DNA of 64,000 nt from Flavobacterium lutivivi (GTDB lineage Bacteria > Bacteroidota > Bacteroidia > Flavobacteriales > Flavobacteriaceae). The translations under genes were made by a program, and so were the position numbers. The DNA lies in assembly GCF_014642275.1 (NCBI RefSeq), contig NZ_BMIM01000005.1, positions 124,001 to 188,000 of the forward strand, given 5' to 3'. This document shows positions 18,003 to 27,732 of this stretch, one piece after another (the stretch's first letter is position 1; each line of letters starts with the position of its first letter). The notes beneath the pieces are model-generated. The model had not been told where the DNA came from. It saw only the letters and a list, made by a program, of their open reading frames with translations, and searched no databases.

Positions 18003-19544
18003 TTATTGAACCCTTTTACCAAGTTTTAAAAGGTTTTTTGCATAAAAAACCGATTTATTGAATTGAATTATCCTGTAAGGCAAGTTTAAAACTCTAAAGA
18101 TAAATGTTGATTTTTTTCCTTTGAATAAGTAAAGAAAAAAATATTTATGACGATATTCATTAACTAAAACACTTCCAAAGTTTTTATAATAATAATACAT
18201 CATTGTTGGGCTAGGAATTGGTCTAATCCATTTTACTGGATGATCTAATTCCCATGGTTGCTTCTTCCTTTTTTTACCAATAATCTTAGCTTGACTACCC
18301 CAAAAACGATAACCTCCCATTGGTGGTTTTAGATGCAGATTAGTTGAATAAGGATTTTGCAAAACTGTAACTCCAGCTTTTACCAGTGAAAACCCAAAGT
18401 CATTATCTTCTCCATAACCTCCATCATAATTTACATCATTTCCAACCAGTAGGTCAACATATTTCTTCTTAACACAGTTATTAGCGTTATTAAGGTGAGG
18501 AGCTAATCCTGATATGTATCTTCGTTCACCATAATTTTTCAATTTTTCCTCTAAGTCAACAAGTGTTTGTTTTTGATGATCTGCTCTAATATCTAATCCA
18601 TTGCAAGCATCAGCATTATAGGTTTGAAGAAAACGAATGTGGTTTTCAATATAATTACTTGGAACTCTTATATCATCATCTCCAAAAACAATATAATCTC
18701 CAGTGCAAAAAGTTATTGCTTCATTTCTAGCTCTACAACTCCCTTTTGTGGTTTGCCATTTAACAATCAGTTCAAACGGAAACTTCTTTTCCGTATAGAT
18801 ATTTTCTACTCTTTGATTTTCAGGTGTTGCATCTACAACAACAACTTGAGTTGGTGGATAGGTTTGAGCTGCTAAATCATTAAGTAAATTCAAAGTAAAA
18901 TCCTGTCTAAGCATAGTAGGGATAATATAGCTTACAGATGGATTACCTTCAATATTTTTTAATTCTTTACATTGAATAATTGGTTTCTTTTTGAAAATCT
19001 TAAATTCTTTTTTTGCCCTAAAATATGCTCTCCATTCATTAATTTTATAAATTCCTTTTCTATAAATCATGAACAAGGAATGATCTTTCTTAAAATTTTT
19101 TATAAAAAAAGTATATCTATCTAACGTAGATATTTTAATATTATCTCTTTTTTCTTCTGAGTATAGATTTTTTGCATAAAGACATACAGCTCCAGATGTT
19201 CTAACAGCATTAAACCCAAAATCTAAAGCCTGCATTACAGGGTTTTTATAGTCGTTATCAAAACCCCCTAAAATGTTCCAAGTAGTTTCTCTAACAGCAA
19301 ACATATTTGGATTGATTCGCCAACTAACACACAAATCTTGATTATCTAAATCTGTTACATACCAAAAAAATGTAGCTGTTTGATAGGCAATTTCTGGAAA
19401 AATATTTTTGTATCCTTGTTCAAATGAACTGTGCCAAATATCTCCAAAACCCAATGATAGTTCTTCTAATCTTTTCAAATCTGGATTTCCAACATAAAGA
19501 ATTACCTCATCTTTTGAATTGACATATCTTTTAAAATCAATCAT
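18003..19544 (-). CDS. GT2 glycosyltransferase with an extra N-terminal half GT-A domain
   Basis: 513 residues. A complete GT2 domain starts near 205 (VSYIIPTMLRQDFTLNLL, QVVVVDATPEN, DYIVFGDDDIRVPSNYIENH, then YDGGYGEDNDFGFSLVK). The first 200 residues hold WRINPNMFAVRETTWNILGG and a DFGFNAVR-like segment. These look like the acceptor half of a second GT2 domain without its donor-binding DxD half. Such a protein could have one active site plus a non-catalytic recognition module. It overlaps the upstream GT4 by eight bases. Confidence 0.82.
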   Translation of the reverse strand: MIDFKRYVNSKDEVILYVGNPDLKRLEELSLGFGDIWHSSFEQGYKNIFPEIAYQTATFFWYVTDLDNQDLCVSWRINPNMFAVRETTWNILGGFDNDYKNPVMQALDFGFNAVRTSGAVCLYAKNLYSEEKRDNIKISTLDRYTFFIKNFKKDHSLFMIYRKGIYKINEWRAYFRAKKEFKIFKKKPIIQCKELKNIEGNPSVSYIIPTMLRQDFTLNLLNDLAAQTYPPTQVVVVDATPENQRVENIYTEKKFPFELIVKWQTTKGSCRARNEAITFCTGDYIVFGDDDIRVPSNYIENHIRFLQTYNADACNGLDIRADHQKQTLVDLEEKLKNYGERRYISGLAPHLNNANNCVKKKYVDLLVGNDVNYDGGYGEDNDFGFSLVKAGVTVLQNPYSTNLHLKPPMGGYRFWGSQAKIIGKKRKKQPWELDHPVKWIRPIPSPTMMYYYYKNFGSVLVNEYRHKYFFLYLFKGKKSTFIFRVLNLPYRIIQFNKSVFYAKNLLKLGKRVQ

Positions 19545-20691
19545 AATTTATTTGTGCTTTATAAAATTCTATATTTTGTTTGGCAACAATATCCAAACTA
19601 AACTTACTTATTGCTTTTTTTCTGGCTTCTTGCCCAAATTGTTTGTTCTTCTCATTGTCTTCCAAAAGATTAACAATTTTTGACGCAAACTCTAGATGAT
19701 TTTTTGGATGTACTAAATATCCGTTTATATTATCATCTATTATCTCGGTTGCCCAACCAATATTTGATGCTACAATTGCTTTTTGCATAGCCATAGCTTC
19801 TATCCAAGAAACTGGCAATGCTTCTGCAAATGTAGGGAAAACACTAACTGTTGCGTTCATTATTTGTGCTTTCATTTCCTGATATGGAATTCCTCCTTTA
19901 TACTCCACGTTTTTTAATGCATCCTTATCGAATAATTGCTGCATCATCGACCATGTTGAACTGTTTCCCGAAATAACATCTGCTGCATCTCGACCAATTA
20001 AAACTAGTTTTGCATTCTTATTTTTTTTGTAAACTTCATTAAAAATATGTGGCAACTCAAGCAATCCTTTTTTACGAATTAAAGTTCCAAAATATAAAAT
20101 CGTGTTTTCCCTTGTATTATTATTCTCTAATGAAAAATAATCTATGTCTATCGAATTGGGGATAACTGTAAAGTTGCGTTTTAATTGAAATATTTTTTTG
20201 GTCACATCTGCTGTATATCTACTAACTGACAATAAACCTTTTGCATTTTGCAAAGCAAGTTTTTCTAACGCTTTGTTCTTTGGTTTTACTGGTCTATTGT
20301 CCAGATGGCAAAAATAAGTATCAGAACCATGTAGTTTTACAATCAATGGACATTTTGTTTTAATTCCTGAACTAAAACCTGTCCAATCTGGTGCTTCAAC
20401 AACATCAACTTTTTTTTCTTTGAAGAGTTTATTTATAAGTTTCTGTATTTTTTTTTGTGTTAACCATCGTGATAACCCTTTTACTTTAATATTCTTTATT
20501 TGATAGAAATGTATTCCGTCTTCAAAAAAATAATTATCTTTTTTTTGTCCGTAAACTAAGATAGACACTTCACAATTGTTGAGTAACAAACCTTTGGAAA
20601 GGTTCATTATACTTGTCCCAATTCCTCCCGATGAACCAATATTTGCATGAGGAAATTCGGGTGTTAAAAAAGCTATCTTGAGTTTACTCAT
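19537..20691 (-). CDS. Glycosyltransferase family 4
   Basis: 384 residues, GT-B. IAFLTPEFPHANIGSSGGIG is the N-terminal acceptor loop; VIPNSIDIDYFSL, ILYFGTLIRKKGLLELPHIF and VFPTFAEALPVSWIEAMAMQ (E-x7-E near 300) form the donor half. APDWTGFSSGIK and KLHGSD are GT4 core motifs. It overlaps both neighbours by eight bases (serine-acetyltransferase-like gene upstream, fused GT2 downstream). Confidence 0.9.
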   Translation of the reverse strand: MSKLKIAFLTPEFPHANIGSSGGIGTSIMNLSKGLLLNNCEVSILVYGQKKDNYFFEDGIHFYQIKNIKVKGLSRWLTQKKIQKLINKLFKEKKVDVVEAPDWTGFSSGIKTKCPLIVKLHGSDTYFCHLDNRPVKPKNKALEKLALQNAKGLLSVSRYTADVTKKIFQLKRNFTVIPNSIDIDYFSLENNNTRENTILYFGTLIRKKGLLELPHIFNEVYKKNKNAKLVLIGRDAADVISGNSSTWSMMQQLFDKDALKNVEYKGGIPYQEMKAQIMNATVSVFPTFAEALPVSWIEAMAMQKAIVASNIGWATEIIDDNINGYLVHPKNHLEFASKIVNLLEDNEKNKQFGQEARKKAISKFSLDIVAKQNIEFYKAQINYD

Positions 20692-21247
20692 TAAGATTTT
20701 GAATATAGAATGATGACAAATCTTTATTTATGATTGAAGGTTTGGGTGCTAAAACTGTATTAAATTCTTCAACATCTTCAGTAACAACAGAATTGGCTCC
20801 TATAACAACGTTATTGCCTATTTTAATATTCCCAAATATTCCAACATTTGGTCCTATGAACACTTTATTACCAATGGTTGGAACTCCTTTTTTATTTCCA
20901 TAATTATTTACACCTATCGTAATTCCTTGAGAAATATTACAATAATCGCCGATGATAGCATCTCCGTGAATAACTACGTTACCAAAATGCCCTATATAGA
21001 GTCCTTTTCCAATACTTGTTCTATGGGAAATATCAAAGCCATATTTTACTTTTAGTTTTCGTAGCCATAAAAAGAAAATAAAAAAAAGCAATCTGTTTTT
21101 ACGTCTGTAATGTTGCGTTAATCTAAAAATAGTTAAAAACTTCAATCCAGGAATAGGATGCGCAACAAAAGTAAACCAAAGCGTTCCAAATGAAACCTTG
21201 GAGAGATTGTATCTTTTAAAATCTTCTATTAATATTTTATTGAGCAT
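20684..21247 (-). CDS. Left-handed beta-helix acetyltransferase, CysE-like
   Basis: 187 residues. Hexapeptide repeats run from about 75 to 165 (IGKGLYIGHFGNVVIHGDAI, IGDYCNISQGITIGV, VFIGPNVGIFGNIKIGNNVV, IGANSVVTEDVEEF), with the His of HFGNVVIHGDA suited to catalysis. Within a glycan operon it more likely O-acetylates a sugar than serine. The N-terminal 70 residues are basic. A second homologue lies at 53142 in locus A. Confidence 0.85.
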   Translation of the reverse strand: MLNKILIEDFKRYNLSKVSFGTLWFTFVAHPIPGLKFLTIFRLTQHYRRKNRLLFFIFFLWLRKLKVKYGFDISHRTSIGKGLYIGHFGNVVIHGDAIIGDYCNISQGITIGVNNYGNKKGVPTIGNKVFIGPNVGIFGNIKIGNNVVIGANSVVTEDVEEFNTVLAPKPSIINKDLSSFYIQNLNE

Positions 21248-22645
21248 TTATTGAATAACTTTTTCGATGGCATTCCATATTCTCTCGGAAGCTTTGTTAG
21301 CTGGATGCAAGTTAATTTTTTCAAACCACTTTTGAGCATTTTCTAGCACATCTTTATTGTTTGATTCTAAAATATTTTCAAAAATTTCAGAAAAAGCTTC
21401 TGGCTCTGTTAACCAATAGACAGAATTTTTATCAGGCATCGAACGAAAATGAATGAATTTATAAATTTTCTTTACTGTCCAGTTTTTATGTAACCCATTC
21501 TGAATATCATAGTTTATAAAACAACAAGGCTTATTGAATGCTATAAAATCAAAGACCATTGATGAACCAAGATTGACAACAAACTCCGAATGATAGATTG
21601 TGTTTACTTGAAGAATATAGTCTTCTCTTGTTGGTAAAATTGAATTCCAAATTTCACCTATTTTTTTCCATTTTGGATTTATTACATGTATAATATGAGC
21701 ATATTTATTCAATACTGCATCATATCTGTTTGAAAAATCAACAGGGCATCTTCTGAAAATAATACCCAAGTTTTGCCCTTTTTTATTTAATTCTTCTACA
21801 GCTTTTGCGGTATCTTCAAGATAAACCTCATCATAAGGCGAAGTGGTAATATCATCACCTGAGAAACATATATATTTTTTATTGATATCAAGATTATTAT
21901 CTTTAAAAAATTGCTCTTTTGAAATCAATAATTCTTTTTCAAAATGTGGTTCAAACTGTGTAGTTCCAGTGACAAAAATTTGTTCATCTTTAATGTATGG
22001 ATAGTAGTATTTCAACTCGTCTTTCATGTGATTACTCCATACAAAATAATAATCTGTATCAAGAATTTTCGTCCCTTTAGGCAAATTATCCCATGAAAAA
22101 ATGAATGTTGCAGTAGGTATGCCTAAATCCTGAGCTGCCAATATAGGAGCAACTGCTTGAGTAATTCTTTGATTTGTGCAAAAAACAAAATCTGGTTTTT
22201 CAGATTTAAGTGTTTCTAAACTATCAAAATAGTGTTTTGTTATCCGTTCTTTTTCCTTGATTTTATTTTTTACTCTTACAATTCCATTCTTTGAATTATT
22301 TCTTAAAATGAGGCTTTTTAGCAAGATATATTTCAAGTTTTCTTTCAAGTTTTTCCTTGAAATAGGAAATCGATAATCATTATATACATTGTCATTGGCT
22401 CTCTTGATATTTAGCGATAATTCAATTTGAATTTGAGCTTTTTTGTATAAATCAGTAATTGGATGTAATCTTGGGTTTTGAACAACTATTTCATCAAATC
22501 CAAAATCTTTTAGGCAAAAAGGTGTATAATTCCAAAAAACAATTTCATGTCCTTTCTGCTTCCCTATTTCATGAAAATGTGTGTAGGCAAAGTTTCGAAG
22601 ACCTACACCATCTGGCAACAATATGAATATTTTCTTTTTAGACAT
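21248..22645 (-). CDS. Unrecognised GT-B-like protein, possible glycosyltransferase
   Basis: 465 residues. I do not recognise a named family. It starts KKIFILLPDGVGLRNFAYTH, then has a long central helical section, FVFCTNQRITQAVAPILAAQ, TATFIFSWDNLPKGTKILDT, YFVWSNHMKDELKYYYP and FVTGTTQFEPHF. These alternating strands and the SMVFDFIAFNKPCCFINYDI segment near 385 look like a two-domain GT-B fold, similar in style to CDP-glycerol or nonulosonate transferases. Its position just after the FkbM, asnB and neuA genes makes it a candidate nonulosonate transferase. That role is an inference. Confidence 0.6.
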   Translation of the reverse strand: MSKKKIFILLPDGVGLRNFAYTHFHEIGKQKGHEIVFWNYTPFCLKDFGFDEIVVQNPRLHPITDLYKKAQIQIELSLNIKRANDNVYNDYRFPISRKNLKENLKYILLKSLILRNNSKNGIVRVKNKIKEKERITKHYFDSLETLKSEKPDFVFCTNQRITQAVAPILAAQDLGIPTATFIFSWDNLPKGTKILDTDYYFVWSNHMKDELKYYYPYIKDEQIFVTGTTQFEPHFEKELLISKEQFFKDNNLDINKKYICFSGDDITTSPYDEVYLEDTAKAVEELNKKGQNLGIIFRRCPVDFSNRYDAVLNKYAHIIHVINPKWKKIGEIWNSILPTREDYILQVNTIYHSEFVVNLGSSMVFDFIAFNKPCCFINYDIQNGLHKNWTVKKIYKFIHFRSMPDKNSVYWLTEPEAFSEIFENILESNNKDVLENAQKWFEKINLHPANKASERIWNAIEKVIQ

Positions 22646-22677
22646 TATAGTTATAAAACCTTTTACTTTAATGGTTT

Positions 22678-23544
22678 TTAATTGATGAAATTTTGATTAA
22701 CCCCAATGGTTAATTCCCCTGAATTAAACCATGTAAAATTATACTTTTCCAGTATATTTACAATATCTTCTCTACAATCAAACTCATCGTGTATCTCTAT
22801 TGCAATACATTTTGTTTGTTTTAAAAAAGAAACATCAGCATTTGGATTTGTAAACACTTCTTTCTCTGAACCTTCTATATCTATTTTCAAAAGATCAACT
22901 ACATTAAATTCATTTGAATTCATAATTTCATTGAGAGAATAAGCATATAATCCTGTATTTTCATCTGTTTCCAAAACTCTGATTGACCATTCTTTTTTAT
23001 CTCTGAAATCATTAACTATTTTCAAGTATGTATTTTTATACCATAAACCGCCTTTTATTGAATGGATTTTTTTCAATTTATTCGCGGTCATATTAAACGT
23101 AATACTATCGTTGTTAGATTCGTCTGGTTCAATGGTGATGGCGTTTATTTCTTTAAACTTTTTCGATAGAAATAAAACTGTCAAACCTATATTGCAACCA
23201 GCATCAATGTAGTTTATCTTGTCATCATTTGGGAAATGTTTTTTATAGAATTCTACTAATTCATCATATTCTTTGTACAGAAAAATTTGTGCAAAAACAT
23301 TCAAGTCGCTCGATGGTCTTTTTCTTATCTTGATTGTCAAATCTATGTCGTTGTAGTATGTAGCATAGTATGAAGGCGTTTCTTCGAGTAGCTTTCCGTT
23401 ATTTTGGATTAAATGAAAGTAGTATTCATTCAAGTTACGCTCTTCAGAGGTTACACTTAAGTGAAAAATCCTTTTGAAAAAATATTTTAAAAAGAGTAAT
23501 CTGTTTTTAAAATCTAGTCTGTATAATTGCGTGATTTTTTTCAT
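22678..23544 (-). CDS. FkbM-family methyltransferase
   Basis: 288 residues. The Rossmann SAM-binding region shows YIDAGCNIGLTVLFLSKKF (motif I, near 115) and ITIEPDESNNDSITFNM; VDLLKIDIEGSEKEVF near 220 is the FkbM signature. These enzymes O-methylate small molecules or sugars. A 110-residue N-terminal helical part precedes the domain. It overlaps the asnB-like gene by four bases. Confidence 0.88.
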   Translation of the reverse strand: MKKITQLYRLDFKNRLLFLKYFFKRIFHLSVTSEERNLNEYYFHLIQNNGKLLEETPSYYATYYNDIDLTIKIRKRPSSDLNVFAQIFLYKEYDELVEFYKKHFPNDDKINYIDAGCNIGLTVLFLSKKFKEINAITIEPDESNNDSITFNMTANKLKKIHSIKGGLWYKNTYLKIVNDFRDKKEWSIRVLETDENTGLYAYSLNEIMNSNEFNVVDLLKIDIEGSEKEVFTNPNADVSFLKQTKCIAIEIHDEFDCREDIVNILEKYNFTWFNSGELTIGVNQNFIN

Positions 23545-25241
23545 TTACTTTTCAAAATTTGTGCTAAACTAATCCATTGCCAAATGTGAAAACTACTGCT
23601 GTTGTCACCTTTAAAAAAATTATCCAATTCGCTTAGTAACAATTTCTTATTAAACCAATTCACATCAGAAATAGATTCTACTTCTGCTCTAACCCAATTT
23701 TTCAAATCATTAGAAAGCCATTCTCTTTGTGGTGTTTGCAATGGTCTCTTTGGAGCTAGTGTTACTTCTTGATGTAGAAAATTATTAGCTATTTTTCTTA
23801 AAAGCCACTTTTGTGTTCCATCTTTTATTTTAAATTCTTTAGAACGACTAAAAACATATTCAACTAACTCAAAATCTAAAAATGGCTCACGCAATTCTGT
23901 TCCGTAAAGCATAGATATTCTATCATTAAAACGTAATGCTCTTGGAATTTTTGTATAAAACAAATCTCTGTATTGCGTGTTCAACAAATCGTCTGGAAAT
24001 GGCTTTGCATATTGCGTTTTGGTATAATTTGATAGAAAATCTCTATCCAATACATCTTTTCTAAAAGGTGAAGTATTGGTACCTTGAATCACCTTTTCTG
24101 AGTTTGATAAATAATAATCATAGCCTGCCCAAGCTTCATCAGAACCTTGACCGTCTAGAAGTACAATTACGCCTTTTTCACGAGCTCTTTTAAATATTTT
24201 AGAATAAGCCAATGTAGGGATTCCGCCAAAAGGCTCTTGTTGTAAATCAGTGATAGTTTGCGACAATTCAGGTATTTCATTAGAGTTGAGTTCACATACA
24301 TTCAAATGAAAAGGTCGATTTTGGAGCATTGATTTTACCCAATAAATTTCATCATATCTATCATCATTTGTAATAAATGTGAATGCTTCTATTGACTTTT
24401 TATCGACATCTTGTTTGTCTATCAAAGCAAGTAATGTACTAGAATCTAATCCTCCGCTGAGATTAAATCCAACAGGAACATCTGCCCGAAATCTAAAATT
24501 TATTGAATTCATCAACAAATCAGTAATGAATTGTTCTTCATTATTGTGTGTGATTTGTTGTTTTTCAAATATTCGCTCTTCAAAATTATACCATTTATTT
24601 ACAGTCAATTTTTCATTTTTATATTCTAAAAAATGACCTGCTGGCAATTGATGGATATTGTTCCAAAATGTTTCATCTGGCAAACCATAACTTCCTTCAC
24701 AAAAATATTTTAACCAAACACTTTCGTTTTTCTCTTTCTGTATATCAAGTTCCCAAAATGGCTTAATTTCAGATGCAAAGTAGAAATCGTTTCCGTTGTG
24801 AAAATAATGAAACGGTTTAACGCCAAACCTATCTCTAGCAGCAAAAAGTTTCCTTTCGGATTTTTGCCAAATTGCAAATGCAAACATTCCATTAAGCTTA
24901 TGCAAACAATCTTTTCCAAATTCTTTGTAAGCATTTAACAGAACTTCAGTATCTGATTTTGTTTTGAATACATATTTGTGAGACAACTCTTTTTTTAATT
25001 CTAAATAGTTATAAATCTCACCATTAAAAACTAAAATATAATCTTTACAATCACTAATAAAGGGCTGATTTGCTTCATTTGATAAATCAATAATACTCAA
25101 CCTATTATGACCTAATGCAACTTCGTTTTCAATAGAAATAAAACCGGTAAAGTCTGGTCCGCGATGTTGCTGTGCTGATAGCATTTTTTTTATATTCTGT
25201 TCAGATGAATTCTGACCAACTATTCCAGCTATTCCACACAT
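23541..25241 (-). CDS. asnB: Asparagine synthase-type glutamine amidotransferase (locus B)
   Basis: 566 residues starting at the ATG that yields MCGIAGIVGQ; processing exposes Cys2, the glutaminase nucleophile. The N-terminal class II domain has RGPDFTGF, GHNRLSIIDL, VFNGEIYNY and SDTEVLLNAY. The C-terminal synthetase domain has the PP-loop LSGGLDSSTLLAL near 265 and DGQGSDEAWAGYDYY. In glycan loci such proteins often amidate uronic acids rather than make asparagine; that is an inference from context. The start is the fixed MCGI; an upstream in-frame codon at 25286 would bury the Cys. Its stop overlaps the FkbM gene. Confidence 0.9.
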   Translation of the reverse strand: MCGIAGIVGQNSSEQNIKKMLSAQQHRGPDFTGFISIENEVALGHNRLSIIDLSNEANQPFISDCKDYILVFNGEIYNYLELKKELSHKYVFKTKSDTEVLLNAYKEFGKDCLHKLNGMFAFAIWQKSERKLFAARDRFGVKPFHYFHNGNDFYFASEIKPFWELDIQKEKNESVWLKYFCEGSYGLPDETFWNNIHQLPAGHFLEYKNEKLTVNKWYNFEERIFEKQQITHNNEEQFITDLLMNSINFRFRADVPVGFNLSGGLDSSTLLALIDKQDVDKKSIEAFTFITNDDRYDEIYWVKSMLQNRPFHLNVCELNSNEIPELSQTITDLQQEPFGGIPTLAYSKIFKRAREKGVIVLLDGQGSDEAWAGYDYYLSNSEKVIQGTNTSPFRKDVLDRDFLSNYTKTQYAKPFPDDLLNTQYRDLFYTKIPRALRFNDRISMLYGTELREPFLDFELVEYVFSRSKEFKIKDGTQKWLLRKIANNFLHQEVTLAPKRPLQTPQREWLSNDLKNWVRAEVESISDVNWFNKKLLLSELDNFFKGDNSSSFHIWQWISLAQILKSK

Positions 25242-25243
25242 AA

Positions 25244-25936
25244 TTAAGCTTTTATTTTTTCGAGTTTTCTTTCCGCTTTTTCCCAATCATCCATAGTATC
25301 AATATTGACATAGTACTCTTGATTGCTTTCTATAAAACCTATTTTATTTCCAAAGAAGCTTCCTTTTTTTAAAATTTCAGTTTTAGTGATATATATTGAT
25401 CCATCTCTATGAAATGCTTGGGGTAAATCTTGTCGTCTCGATATTATATTTTCTTCACCTGTAGAAATTTTTAGCATTCCATTTTTTTCTTCAAATGTCC
25501 AATGTGGATTATATTCATGTGGAACTGGCAATACACTTATAAGGCAATCAAAATCATTCTCTTTGAATTTATGAATTGCTCTTTCTATAAAACCTTTTTC
25601 TCTAAATGGGCTTGTGGGTTGAAGCAAACAAACTGCATCAAAAAAAACATTCTTTTGCTCAAAAAAATCAATTGCATGTTGCACTACTGATATTGAGGTA
25701 GAATTGTCTTGAGCCAATTCAATTGGTCTTATAAAAGGAGGTTTGCATCCAGCCATTTCAGCAGCAATTGCTATCTCTTCATCTTCGGTTGAAACAATAA
25801 TTTCATCAAATACTTTAGCTTCCATTGCAGCATCAATCGAATATTCTATTAGAGGTTTTTTTCCTAATAGTCTAATGTTCTTTCTTGGAACTCCTTTTGA
25901 ACCTCCACGAGCAGGAATTAATGCTAATATTCTCAT
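25244..25936 (-). CDS. neuA: CMP-nonulosonate (sialate/legionaminate) cytidylyltransferase
   Basis: 230 residues. It activates a nine-carbon 2-keto acid with CTP to give the CMP-sugar donor. The N-terminal nucleotide-binding motif LIPARGGSKGVPRKNIRLLG is diagnostic; SLQ-type motif LLQPTSPFRE follows near 105, and FHRDGSIYITK near 185 is also conserved. It lies with neuC and neuB in one operon (a methyltransferase gene between), so the final product is a CMP-nonulosonic acid. Sequence alone does not separate Neu5Ac from legionaminic acid. Confidence 0.92.
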   Translation of the reverse strand: MRILALIPARGGSKGVPRKNIRLLGKKPLIEYSIDAAMEAKVFDEIIVSTEDEEIAIAAEMAGCKPPFIRPIELAQDNSTSISVVQHAIDFFEQKNVFFDAVCLLQPTSPFREKGFIERAIHKFKENDFDCLISVLPVPHEYNPHWTFEEKNGMLKISTGEENIISRRQDLPQAFHRDGSIYITKTEILKKGSFFGNKIGFIESNQEYYVNIDTMDDWEKAERKLEKIKA

Positions 25937-26568
25937 TTATTGTTTCTTCTTTTCCTTTTTAAATAAGTTGCAATTTTTTCTTTCCAAAAATATATTTTCA
26001 TTCTCATGCTCGGATAAGGGAAAATTAATTGTCCGCCTCCTGACCAACATTTACTTTCAAAAGGGCCATAATTTGGGTTTTTATAATCACTTATCATTTC
26101 CACGTGTATAGCATTTGGAAAATAATTTTTTACTAGCGCCACTTGATCTGCTCTTCCGCCTTCAATGAATATTACGGTATTTTTATATGCTAAGTTTTGA
26201 ATATATTTTAATGACTCATCTTTACCATCGATTATTATGAAATCGAATTTTTCATCTGGATTTATTTTTGAAACATCACTATAAAGTTTGATTTTATTGT
26301 ATTGATTAACATTATGTTTCAATTGCTGTAAACAAAAATCATTATTTTCAGTACCATAATAATCAATCTCTCCATATTCCTTTGAAAACTCAAGCACAGC
26401 ATCCACAATGCAGCCAATACCCAATCCAATTTCTAGAATTTTTTTTACTTTAAAATCATTTGTAAGTCTTAAAATACACTTTAATGCATATTCATTTGCT
26501 ATATGCTGATTTCCTTCAAAAGAAGAAAACTTTCTATAAACATCTATTGCTGTCTTGTTGTAATTCAT
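25933..26568 (-). CDS. Class I SAM-dependent methyltransferase
   Basis: 211 residues. ILEIGLGIGCIVDAVLEFSK near 42 is SAM motif I, EIDYYGTENNDFCLQQL the acidic motif II, and FDFIIIDGKDESLKYIQNLA motif IV. The C-terminus FESKCWSGGGQLIFPYPSMR, then a basic tail, is distinctive. Placed between neuA and neuC, it may methylate a nonulosonate or a neighbouring sugar. It overlaps neuA by four bases. Confidence 0.75.
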   Translation of the reverse strand: MNYNKTAIDVYRKFSSFEGNQHIANEYALKCILRLTNDFKVKKILEIGLGIGCIVDAVLEFSKEYGEIDYYGTENNDFCLQQLKHNVNQYNKIKLYSDVSKINPDEKFDFIIIDGKDESLKYIQNLAYKNTVIFIEGGRADQVALVKNYFPNAIHVEMISDYKNPNYGPFESKCWSGGGQLIFPYPSMRMKIYFWKEKIATYLKRKRRNNK

Positions 26569-26571
26569 TGA

Positions 26572-27732
26572 TTAATAATTTATTGTTTTATGAAATTGTA
26601 ATGGTAATATATTCAATAATTCAGCTATTTTTTTACCTGCATTTCCACCACCATATACATCAGATTTAGTTCTTTTGTTGGTTTTGATTATGTCATTGAT
26701 TGCTTTTTCAATTTCTACTTCGTCATAATCAACATCTGTGACATTATTGCCTCTGTCACGTTTGTTTTGCCTTGTACCGATATTTACTACTGGAATGCCT
26801 AGAAAAGCACATTCTCTAATCCCAACACTAGAGTTACCAACCAAACATATCGAATTATGCAATAGATTAAGGAAATCGTCTCCTTCCATATTTTTGAAGA
26901 AATGAACGTTTTCCATTTTATATTTTTCCCTAAATGAGCGAATTCCTGTTGAAGTTCCATCAGCTCCAGCATCAACATTTGGCCAAAACCAAAGAGTAGG
27001 CAAATTCAATTTTTGAACTGCTTTAAGAGTTGCCTCAATATGCTTTCTAGAATTTTGATATTCATTAGTTACTGGATGTTGCATAACAACTATATAACCT
27101 TTTGATAAATCTGGATAAGAACCTACTCCACCATATTTTTCATAAGGATTAAACGTCAAACCATTTCTTTTTTCAACTTCGCTTGCAATATCAATAGACG
27201 GACAACCAGTATTGAATACCATTTCAAAATTTTCTCCTAACTTGATTACTCTTTGCTTTGCACTTTCTGATGCTACAAAATGATAATCAGCTAGTTTAGT
27301 TATAGCATGTCTAACTTTTTCGTCGATATTTCCTGTTACTTCACCTCCTTGAATGTGAGCCAAAGGAATGTTCATATAGGAAGCCGAAATAGCAGTTGCC
27401 ATAGTTTCAAATCTATCGGCTACAGTTACTACAATATCTGGCTTCAAATTATCAAAAACTGTCGAAAGCTCCAATATTCCTATTCCAGTGGTTTTTGCGG
27501 CAGCAGTAAGATTTTCTCCTTCTAACACATTAAAAACTCTTGCAGCAATTTCAAAACCATCTTTTTCAATATAGTTTACAGCCGAACCATAACGTTCTAG
27601 CAATGCCGATGCCGCAACGATGAGTTGTAGTTGTAGTCCAGAATGCTCATCAATGGCTTTGAGAACTGTTTTTACTCTACTGTATGATGGTCTAGCTGTA
27701 ATTACTACAGCTATTTTTCTTTTTGAACTCAT
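26572..27732 (-). CDS. neuC: UDP-N-acetylglucosamine 2-epimerase (hydrolysing), NeuC/LegG
   Basis: 386 residues. It hydrolyses and epimerises a UDP-HexNAc: UDP-GlcNAc to ManNAc (NeuC) or UDP-diacetamido-sugar to a 2,4-diacetamido mannose form (LegG). Motifs: VVITARPSYSRVKTVL at the N-terminus, ADRFETMATAISASYMNIPL, HIQGGEVTGNIDEKVRHAIT, and GNSSVGIRECAFLGIPVVNI with RQNKRDRG near 340, all characteristic of the hydrolysing subfamily. It overlaps neuB by four bases. Confidence 0.93.
   Translation of the reverse strand: MSSKRKIAVVITARPSYSRVKTVLKAIDEHSGLQLQLIVAASALLERYGSAVNYIEKDGFEIAARVFNVLEGENLTAAAKTTGIGILELSTVFDNLKPDIVVTVADRFETMATAISASYMNIPLAHIQGGEVTGNIDEKVRHAITKLADYHFVASESAKQRVIKLGENFEMVFNTGCPSIDIASEVEKRNGLTFNPYEKYGGVGSYPDLSKGYIVVMQHPVTNEYQNSRKHIEATLKAVQKLNLPTLWFWPNVDAGADGTSTGIRSFREKYKMENVHFFKNMEGDDFLNLLHNSICLVGNSSVGIRECAFLGIPVVNIGTRQNKRDRGNNVTDVDYDEVEIEKAINDIIKTNKRTKSDVYGGGNAGKKIAELLNILPLQFHKTINY

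Noticed and set aside
22646-22677. Possible terminator between the GT-B-like and FkbM genes
   Set aside because: The stem is only six A/T-rich pairs with a 12-base loop, too weak to support a call, and the genes are otherwise operonic.
25743-26111. 122-codon open frame on the plus strand
   Set aside because: It is antisense to neuA and the methyltransferase gene, both of which carry diagnostic motifs; its own translation shows no known domain.
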